Shown piece by piece: positions 55,080 through 64,000 of a stretch of DNA of 64,000 bases. The stretch covers positions 2,728,001 through 2,792,000 of the forward strand of contig CP136062.1 of the NCBI GenBank assembly GCA_032622095.1, read 5' to 3'. Position 1 is the stretch's first letter. Each line of letters opens with the position of its first letter. The notes beneath the pieces were generated by a model. The model was not told where the DNA came from, did no database searches, and saw nothing but the letters and a program-made list of their open reading frames with translations. Made by a program: the position numbers and the translations under genes. This stretch comes from Siphonodentalium dalli (lineage: Eukaryota > Mollusca > Scaphopoda > Gadilida > Siphonodentaliidae).

Positions 55080-57229
55080 TATTATATTTCTAATTCTTCT
55101 GGGCTTTTTCCGATAACATGCCTTAATCTCCGGAACGGCTGGACCGATTCGCCTACTGTTTTCGGCTTTAGTATATAACTTTGGAAGTTCTCTGAAAATG
55201 GCCCATTGAGAATTTCGTCCGACCTTCACCTTCGGAGTTATCGCCATTTTGTTGATTTTTGGGGGTTTTTCGCGACACAAAAGTCACTTGCGAAATCGAG
55301 GTTTGAATTCTTATATCGTCGAAACGGCTAGACCGGTTGATTTGAAATTTGGTACCTGTATAGCCATTGAGTATACGAAGACGATGCATAAATAGGGAAT
55401 TTCGTGTGACCTTGAACTTTGGAAATAACGCTCTCTATCTGTTTTATTGTTGTGAACGTATCTCCTCCGAAACGGCTTGAGATATCGATTTCGGACTTTT
55501 TTCATTATTTGCGCATGTATGTGTGTTCTAAAATACTGAAAAATTATAGGGTTCGCACTTCCGGTTTAAAAGTTCGCTACTGGTCGAAGGATAAAACAAC
55601 GCTCTTTATATGGAATCTAGAACGGCTGGAGATATTGAGTTGGGACTTTTTGCATTATGTGCAGCAAACTCTGCGCCATCGAACGATATATATAGTTAAC
55701 GGATATCACTTCCGGTTCGGGAGAGCGGTCGTGTTGGTATGTATCTCAAAACTATTTTAGCGCACATTTTGATGACATTTGGTAGACGTCATCAGTAGAT
55801 GCCACTGATTGCTATACAACTCGAATTTTAAAAATCGGACATAAACTTCGATAGTTATGGCTGTTTAAAAACCTGGTTTATTTCCGACCTTGACCTTCAG
55901 AGTTATCGACATTTTGTTGATTTTTGGGGGGTCTTCGCGCAACTAAAATCGATGTTTGATTTCTTATATCGCCGAAACGGCTTTGCCGATTGATTTGAAA
56001 TTCGGAACCCCTTTAGCCATTGAGCATTGGCAGTCGATGAACTAATAGGGAATTTCGTATGACCTTGACCTTGGGAAACAACGCTCTTTATATGTTTTAT
56101 TGTTGTTCCAGTATCTCCTCCGAAACGGCGAGAGATATCGAGTTCGGACTTTTTTCATTATTTGCTCACTTATGTGTGTTATGTACTGGCGAAAAATGAT
56201 AGGGTTCGCACTTCCGGTTTAAAAGTTCGCTACTGGTCGAAGAATAAAAGAACGCTCTTTATATGAAATCCATAAGGACTTGAGATATCGAGTTGGGACT
56301 TTTTGCATGATGTGCAGCAAACTCTGCGCTCTTTAATGATATATATAGTTAATGGATTTCACTTCCGGTTTGGGAGAAAGGGCTGTGGGTATGTATCTCA
56401 AAAACTATTTTGGCGCAGATTTTAATGAAATTTGGTGGACATCTTCACTAGTTTCCGCTGATCACTATGCCACTTGAATTTTTAAAATCGGACTTAAACT
56501 TCTAGAGTTACGGCTGTTTGAAAACGATATTTTTATGGGTTTTTTTACGCCCCTAAAATGCCTTGCAAAATTGCAAAATCGATGTTTGATTTCTCTTGTA
56601 GAAACGGCTCAGCCAATTGATTTGAAATTTCACACCTGCATAGTCATTTAGTATACACAGTCGATGCACAAATAGGGAATTTCGTTTGACCTTGACCTTT
56701 GGAAACAACGCTCTTTATCTGTTTTATTGTTGTTCCAGCATCTCCTCCGAAACGGCTTGAGATATCGAGTTCGGACTTCTTTCATTATTTGCGCATGTAT
56801 GTGTGTTATGTACCACCGAAAAATGATAGGGTTCGCACTTCCAGTTTAAAAGTTCGCTACTGGTCCAAGAATAAAAGAACGCTATTTATATGCAATTCAG
56901 AAGGGGTTGAGATATCGAGTTGGGACTTTTTTGCATGATGTGCAGCAAACTCTGCGCTCTCTAATGATATATATATATATATAGTTAACGGATTTCATTT
57001 CCGGTTTGGGAGAACGGGCGTGTTGGTATGTATCTCAAATTGTTTTTGATGCAGATTTTGATGGAATTTGGTGGATAGAATCTGTGGTTGCCGAGTATTA
57101 CCATCAGCTACAGTATCACCATACTGATATGTGTCTCCTGAAAACTGACGCTTTATCAGGTGACACAATTTCCGTCATTGTCGAACATGGAAGTATCGAA
57201 ATTGCTGTGCAATTACAGTTTCATTCTAG
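55080..57229 (+). repeat. HN1 copy without 5' palindrome (2.15 kb)
   Basis: It opens TATTATATTTCTAATTCTTC directly after CTAG, with the same start as the copy at 1646. Three cores (near 55428, 56095 and 56707) precede hairpin 57200-57214 and CTAG 57226-57229. It is closely similar to both 1646-2340 (first part) and 1-1645 (later part), so the two arrays share recent ancestry. Confidence 0.75.
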
Positions 57230-58620
57230 TTATTATTATTATTCTTCTTAGCAATTTTATAATGAGCATAGCTCAGTCAATACAAGAGTTAGAAAGCTAA
57301 AACTTTGAATGTATATATATGTATACAAACTCTAGTGCTTAGGCCTATTGAGAATCATGTCCTCACTTGATTTGCAGAGTTATCTCCCTCTATGTGAAAA
57401 ATTGGTGTTTTCAGAACTCCGAAAATATAAGGAGTACAGCACTGAAATTTGGTCGATAGATACATCTTGATATCGACTGAATCGTGAGCACATCAAAAAC
57501 TTTGTCCGTCTTTCCTCTCCAGAGTTATCTCCCATATATATGTCAACCTCGAAATGTTCTGATCGCCTGTTCTCACATAGCAAGAAAGATAGCTGGATTT
57601 AGTTTCTATGCTAGTGCTGGCCGTTGTCAATATACTTCACAAAAATAATTTGGACAGGGTCGGACTTACATTTTTTGGTTAGGGTGGGGGCGAAATTTTC
57701 GCAATTTTATTTTTGCGATGATTTCAACCATTTTTACTACCATGTATCTTTAGGACGTACTAATGATCCTCCTGAAAGAATTTTGTAAATCGGTTGAGAA
57801 ATGTCCAAGTTACAGACCATCGAATATTGTATTCATACATTGGCTGAGGAGAAAGTGGTTGTGACCACAACTCCTCATAGACGACGCACATGAGCAGGAT
57901 TTGGTTTATGTGAGCGTGTTATTCATAGAGAGAAGACGAACTGGTGCAATTTTTACCAAGATCCAAAAATATTTGTCCCTATTAGGGAGGGGGGCAAAAA
58001 TTGTCATTTTTTTATCGTCTCAGATTCGAACCAAAATTGTTGTGAAGTATCTATAGGACGTTCTGAGAGTACTCAAGAAAGAATTTTGTAAATCGGTTGA
58101 AAAATGTAGAAATTTTGGCCCATTAATTCTTATCAAGTTTACAGAAGATGCACTATGGATTTAAATTCCTACAACCAATCGTCACTTTTTTGGTGTCATT
58201 CGATGGGGAATTTCTAGTACTTCTAAACGATTACCTACTTGCCGTATTATGTCGATGGAAGCCAGAGATAATCGAAATGTATATACTGAACAGCATACAT
58301 ATAGGCCTACATAGTAGAATATCGCCACAATATCTTACTAAAACCCTACTATATAATAAAGGGGCATCAATTGCGAACACAATCACGCAAAAATTAGCTC
58401 GATATCTCGAAAATTGGCCGAGATATGGTGACTTTTCTACCCGCGTCACCCAATTCCGAGGTATGGGTGGGGGTCACACCAGAACGTTCCAACTGAACAC
58501 AGAAATGTCAAGAAACCATAATATCGACATACCAATCAATTCCGCGCGATTTCATTATTATACTTCCATGTTTTACATGGAAGTATATTGTTTTTGTGAT
58601 TTTTATTTTTCTCTATTATT
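57230..58620 (+). repeat. U-element copy 1 (same 5' palindrome family, different core)
   Basis: It starts with TTATTATTATTATTCTTCTT after an HN1 CTAG. The core (from TAGCAATTTTATAATGAGCA) is unrelated to the HN1 core and ends ...CCGCGCGATTTCATTA, which abuts a TATACTTCCATG palindrome (58559-58587). The first ~1370 bp match the 1392 bp units at 60836-64000. The plus-strand frame of 168-192 codons inside (from 58148) is identical in all copies, but identity reflects recent copying and its product is unrecognised. Confidence 0.7.
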
Positions 58621-60821
58621 ATTATACTTCCATGTTAAATGGAAGTATATTGTAATTCTTCTGGCTTTTATTATTTTTTTTCTTCTTATTATTCCAATAA
58701 CACCCTTATATCTCGGGAACGGCTGAACCGATTCACCTGCGGTTTTTTTCTTCAGAATAAAACCTTGGAAGATCTCGCTAAATAGCCTATTGAGAATTTC
58801 GTCCGACCTTGACCTTCGGAGTTATCGCCGTTTTGTTGATTTTTGGGGGGTTTTCGCGACACAAAAGTCACTTGCGAAATCGAGGTTTGAATTCTTATAT
58901 CGTCGAAACGGCTCGACCGATTGATTTGAAATTTGGTACCTGCATAGCCATTGAGTATACGAAGTCGATACACAAATAGGGAATTTCGTGTGACCTTGAA
59001 CTTTGGAAACAACGCTCTCTGTCTGTTTTATTGTTGTGACCGTATCTCCTCCGAAACGGCTTGAGATATCGATTTTGGACTTTTTTCATTATTTGCGCAT
59101 GTATGTGTGTTATGAACCACCGAAAAATTATAGGGTTCGCACTTCCGGTTTAAAAGTTCGCTACTGGTCGAAGGATAAAACAACGCTCTTTATAGGGAAT
59201 CTAGAACGGCTTGAGATATTGAGTTGGGACTTTTTGCATTATGTGCAGCAAACTCTGCGCTATCGAACGATATATATAGTTAACGGATATCACTTCCGGT
59301 TCGGGAGAGCGGGCGTGTGGGTATGTATATCAAAAGTATTTTAGCGCAGATTTTGATGATATTTGGTAGTCGTCATCAGTAGATGCCACTGATTGCTATG
59401 CAACTCGAATTTTAAAAATCGGACATAAACTTCGATAGTTATGGCTGTTTAAAAACCTGGTTTATTTCCGACCCTGACCTTCAGAGTTATCGACATTTTG
59501 TTGATTTTTGGGGGGTCTTCGCGCAACTAAAATGACTTGCAAAACCGAGGTTTGATTTCTTATATCGCCGAAACGGCTAGGCCGATTGATTTGAAATTCG
59601 GAACCTTCTTAGTCATTGCGCATTGGCAGTCGATGAACTAATAGGGAATTTCGTGTGACCTTGACCTTTGGAAACAACGCTCTTTATCTGTTTTATTGTT
59701 GTTCATGTATCTCCTCCGAAACAGCTTGAGATATCGAGTTCGGACTTTTTTCATTATTTGCAAATTTATGTGTGTTATGTACCACCGAAAAATGATAGGG
59801 TTCGCACTTCCGGTTTAAAAGTTCGCTACTGGTCGAAGGATAAAACAACGCTCTTCATATGAAATCCAGAAGGGCTTGAGATATCGAGTTTTGACCTTTT
59901 GCATGATGTGCAGCAAACTCTGCACTCTCTAATGATATATATAGTTTGATGGATTTCACTTCCGATTTGGGAGAACGGGCGTGTGGGTATGTATCTCAAA
60001 AACTATTTTGGCGCAGATTTCAATGAAATTTGGTGGACATCATTTCTAGGTGCCGCTGATCACTATGCCACTTGAATTTTTAAAATCGGACTTAAACTTC
60101 TAGAGTTATGGCTGCTTGAAAACCAGATTTTTATGTTTTTTTTGCGCCCCTAAAATGCCTTGCAAAATTGCAAAATCGATGTTTGATTTATCTTATCGTA
60201 GAAACGGCTCAGCCAATTGATATGAAATTTCACACCTGCATAGTCATTGCGTATACACAGTCGATGCACAAATAGGGAATTTCGTGTGACCTTGACCTTT
60301 GGAAACAACGCTCTTTATCTGTTTTATTGTTGTTCCAGTATCTCCTCCGAAACGGCTTAAGATATCGAGTTCGGACTTTTTTCATTATTTGCTCATTTAT
60401 GTGTGTTATGTACCACCGAAAAATGATAGGGTTCGCACTTCCGGTTTAAAAGTTCGCTGCTGGTCGAAGGATAAAACAACGCTCTTTATATGAAATCCAG
60501 AAGGGCTTGAGATATCGAGTTGGGACCTTTTGCATGATGTGCAGCAAACTCTGCGCTCTCTAATAATATATATATAGTTAATGGATTTCACTTCCGGTTT
60601 GGGAGAACGGGCGTGTGGGTATGTATCTCAAATTGTTTTTGGTGCAGATTTTGATGGAATTTGGTGGATAGAATCTGTGGTTGCGAGTATTACTATCAGC
60701 TACAGTATCACCATTCTGATATGTGTCTCCTGAAAACTGACGCTTTATCAGGTGACACAATTTCCGTCATTGGCGAACATGGAAGTGTCGAAATTGCTGT
60801 GCAATTACAGTTTCATTCTAG
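58621..60821 (+). repeat. HN1 complete copy (2.2 kb)
   Basis: 5' palindrome 58623-58649, leader with TTATTTTTTTTCTTCTTATT, ATAACACCC, three cores (near 59012, 59677 and 60308), hairpin 60792-60806 and CTAG 60818-60821. It is inserted between U-element copies, joined at the TTA-rich leader on the left. Confidence 0.78.
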
Positions 60822-60835
60822 TTATTATTATTATT

Positions 60836-63800
60836 CTTCTTAGCAATTTTATAATGAGCATAGCTCAGTCAATACAAGAGTTAGAAAGCTAAAACTTTGA
60901 ATGTATATATATGTATACAAACTCTAGTGCTTAGGCCTATTGAGAATCATGTCCTCACTTGATTTGCAGAGTTATCTCCCTCTATGTGAAAAATTGGTGT
61001 TTTCAGAACTCCGAAAATATAAGGAGTACAGCACTGAAATTTGGTCGATAGATACATCTTGATATCGACTGAATCGTGAGCACATCAAAAACTTTGTCCG
61101 TCTTTCCTCTCCAGAGTTATCTCCCATATATATGTCAACCTCGAAATGTTCTGATCGCCTGTTCTCACATAGCAAGAAAGATAGCTGGATTTAGTTTCTA
61201 TGCTAGTGCTGGCCGTTGTCAATATACTTCACAAAAATAATTTGGACAGGGTCGGACTTACATTTTTTGGTTAGGGTGGGGGCGAAATTTTCGCAATTTT
61301 ATTTTTGCGATGATTTCAACCATTTTTACTACCATGTATCTTTAGGACGTACTAATGATCCTCCTGAAAGAATTTTGTAAATCGGTTGAGAAATGTCCAA
61401 GTTACAGACCATCGAATATTGTATTCATACATTGGCTGAGGAGAAAGTGGTTGTGACCACAACTCCTCATAGACGACGCACATGAGCAGGATTTGGTTTA
61501 TGTGAGCGTGTTATTCATAGAGAGAAGACGAACTGGTGCAATTTTTACCAAGATCCAAAAATATTTGTCCCTATTAGGGAGGGGGGCAAAAATTGTCATT
61601 TTTTTATCGTCTCAGATTCGAACCAAAATTGTTGTGAAGTATCTATAGGACGTTCTGAGAGTACTCAAGAAAGAATTTTGTAAATCGGTTGAAAAATGTA
61701 GAAATTTTGGCCCATTAATTCTTATCAAGTTTACAGAAGATGCACTATGGATTTAAATTCCTACAACCAATCGTCACTTTTTTGGTGTCATTCGATGGGG
61801 AATTTCTAGTACTTCTAAACGATTACCTACTTGCCGTATTATGTCGATGGAAGCCAGAGATAATCGAAATGTATATACTGAACAGCATACATATAGGCCT
61901 ACATAGTAGAATATCGCCACAATATCTTACTAAAACCCTACTATATAATAAAGGGGCATCAATTGCGAACACAATCACGCAAAAATTAGCTCGATATCTC
62001 GAAAATTGGCCGAGATATGGTGACTTTTCTACCCGCGTCACCCAATTCCGAGGTATGGGTGGGGGTCACACCAGAACGTTCCAACTGAACACAGAAATGT
62101 CAAGAAACCATAATATCGACATACCAATCAATTCCGCGCGATTTCATTATTATACTTCCATGTTTTACATGGAAGTATATTGTTTTTGTGATTTTTATTT
62201 TTCTCTATTATTATTATTATTATTATTCTTCTTAGCAATTTTATAATGAGCATAGCTCAGTCAATACAAGAGTTAGAAAGCTAAAACTTTGAATGTATAT
62301 ATATGTATACAAACTCTAGTGCTTAGGCCTATTGAGAATCATGTCCTCACTTGATTTGCAGAGTTATCTCCCTCTATGTGAAAAATTGGTGTTTTCAGAA
62401 CTCCGAAAATATAAGGAGTACAGCACTGAAATTTGGTCGATAGATACATCTTGATATCGACTGAATCGTGAGCACATCAAAAACTTTGTCCGTCTTTCCT
62501 CTCCAGAGTTATCTCCCATATATATGTCAACCTCGAAATGTTCTGATCGCCTGTTCTCACATAGCAAGAAAGATAGCTGGATTTAGTTTCTATGCTAGTG
62601 CTGGCCGTTGTCAATATACTTCACAAAAATAATTTGGACAGGGTCGGACTTACATTTTTTGGTTAGGGTGGGGGCGAAATTTTCGCAATTTTATTTTTGC
62701 GATGATTTCAACCATTTTTACTACCATGTATCTTTAGGACGTACTAATGATCCTCCTGAAAGAATTTTGTAAATCGGTTGAGAAATGTCCAAGTTACAGA
62801 CCATCGAATATTGTATTCATACATTGGCTGAGGAGAAAGTGGTTGTGACCACAACTCCTCATAGACGACGCACATGAGCAGGATTTGGTTTATGTGAGCG
62901 TGTTATTCATAGAGAGAAGACGAACTGGTGCAATTTTTACCAAGATCCAAAAATATTTGTCCCTATTAGGGAGGGGGGCAAAAATTGTCATTTTTTTATC
63001 GTCTCAGATTCGAACCAAAATTGTTGTGAAGTATCTATAGGACGTTCTGAGAGTACTCAAGAAAGAATTTTGTAAATCGGTTGAAAAATGTAGAAATTTT
63101 GGCCCATTAATTCTTATCAAGTTTACAGAAGATGCACTATGGATTTAAATTCCTACAACCAATCGTCACTTTTTTGGTGTCATTCGATGGGGAATTTCTA
63201 GTACTTCTAAACGATTACCTACTTGCCGTATTATGTCGATGGAAGCCAGAGATAATCGAAATGTATATACTGAACAGCATACATATAGGCCTACATAGTA
63301 GAATATCGCCACAATATCTTACTAAAACCCTACTATATAATAAAGGGGCATCAATTGCGAACACAATCACGCAAAAATTAGCTCGATATCTCGAAAATTG
63401 GCCGAGATATGGTGACTTTTCTACCCGCGTCACCCAATTCCGAGGTATGGGTGGGGGTCACACCAGAACGTTCCAACTGAACACAGAAATGTCAAGAAAC
63501 CATAATATCGACATACCAATCAATTCCGCGCGATTTCATTATTATACTTCCATGTTTTACATGGAAGTATATTGTTTTTGTGATTTTTATTTTTCTCTAT
63601 TATTATTATTATTATTATTCTTCTTAGCAATTTTATAATGAGCATAGCTCAGTCAATACAAGAGTTAGAAAGCTAAAACTTTGAATGTATATATATGTAT
63701 ACAAACTCTAGTGCTTAGGCCTATTGAGAATCATGTCCTCACTTGATTTGCAGAGTTATCTCCCTCTATGTGAAAAATTGGTGTTTTCAGAACTCCGAAA

Positions 63801-64000
63801 ATATAAGGAGTACAGCACTGAAATTTGGTCGATAGATACATCTTGATATCGACTGAATCGTGAGCACATCAAAAACTTTGTCCGTCTTTCCTCTCCAGAG
63901 TTATCTCCCATATATATGTCAACCTCGAAATGTTCTGATCGCCTGTTCTCACATAGCAAGAAAGATAGCTGGATTTAGTTTCTATGCTAGTGCTGGCCGT
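60836..64000 (+). repeat. U-element tandem array, 1392 bp period, open at right edge
   Basis: Units 60836-62227, 62228-63619 and a partial 63620-64000 are in direct tandem. The period is exactly 1392 bp, and the text appears identical wherever I compared it. Each unit contains the TATACTTCCATG palindrome (62151-62179, 63543-63571) and a TTA microsatellite at the joint. The 168-codon frame (61740-62246 and 63132-63638) has no recognisable domain, and its C-terminal residues come from the hairpin and microsatellite. Confidence 0.88.

Noticed and set aside
58148..58726. 192-codon frame (and 168-codon copies at 61740 and 63132) as a protein-coding gene
   Set aside because: Identity among copies follows from recent tandem duplication. 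The C-terminus is encoded by the terminal palindrome and TTA microsatellite, and no domain is recognisable. I cannot exclude coding, but do not support it.

Overview
This is AT-rich eukaryotic nuclear DNA, most likely from a marine lophotrochozoan invertebrate such as a mollusc. That is an inference from repeat style: terminal hairpins followed by GTCC- or GGGC-type microsatellites and short tandem cores, as in the mollusc 'pearl'-like elements. I see no operons, no rRNA or tRNA genes, and no cellular gene I can name. Nearly everything I can identify is transposable-element DNA. Many of the short open frames are shadows of repeats.

Layout. (1) 1-12846 and about 50820-64000 are two arrays of one non-autonomous rolling-circle family, here called HN1. 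A complete copy is about 2.2 kb. It has a 5' palindrome (TATACTTCCATG...), a TTA/pyrimidine-rich stretch and usually three ~630-665 bp core repeats. Its 3' end has the inverted copy of the 5' motif (CATGGAAGTAT), a hairpin (AATTGCTGTGCAATT), 11 nt and CTAG. Copies are joined head to tail. At the right edge a second element with the same 5' palindrome but another core repeats with a 1392 bp period and runs off the window. (2) 12847-29100 has no recognisable gene. It holds a dense set of inverted-repeat DNA elements: a hAT-type element with a perfect 8 bp target duplication (26026-27165), two related large CAGGTC-ended elements (15206-20850 and 21111-24421, the second with a nested TA-flanked insertion), a 328 bp near-perfect palindrome, and other fold-back repeats. 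(3) 29200-34830 and 42950-50500 hold several further hairpin-plus-tandem-core families, some split by younger hAT-like insertions. (4) The one large gene, 34850-42823, encodes an intact protein of about 2657 residues. Its domains are a herpesvirus-tegument-like (C76-type) cysteine peptidase, an OTU cysteine peptidase, Cys-rich/DUF6570-like and Helitron N domains, an HUH two-tyrosine Rep nuclease, a PIF1-like helicase, and a C-terminal endonuclease/exonuclease/phosphatase domain. This is the architecture of a Helentron (Helitron2-type) transposase.

How it fits together. The Helentron protein is the only plausible enzyme source in the window for the many non-autonomous hairpin-ended elements, whose ends have the asymmetric terminal repeats known from Helentrons. 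Whether this protein mobilises any of these families is inference: I could not match its own termini to HN1. The Helentron frame opens directly after a 3' splice-site consensus and closes inside a GTAAGT donor, so the gene may have further exons. A decayed His-Me finger (zinc-loop) endonuclease exon lies 2 kb downstream.
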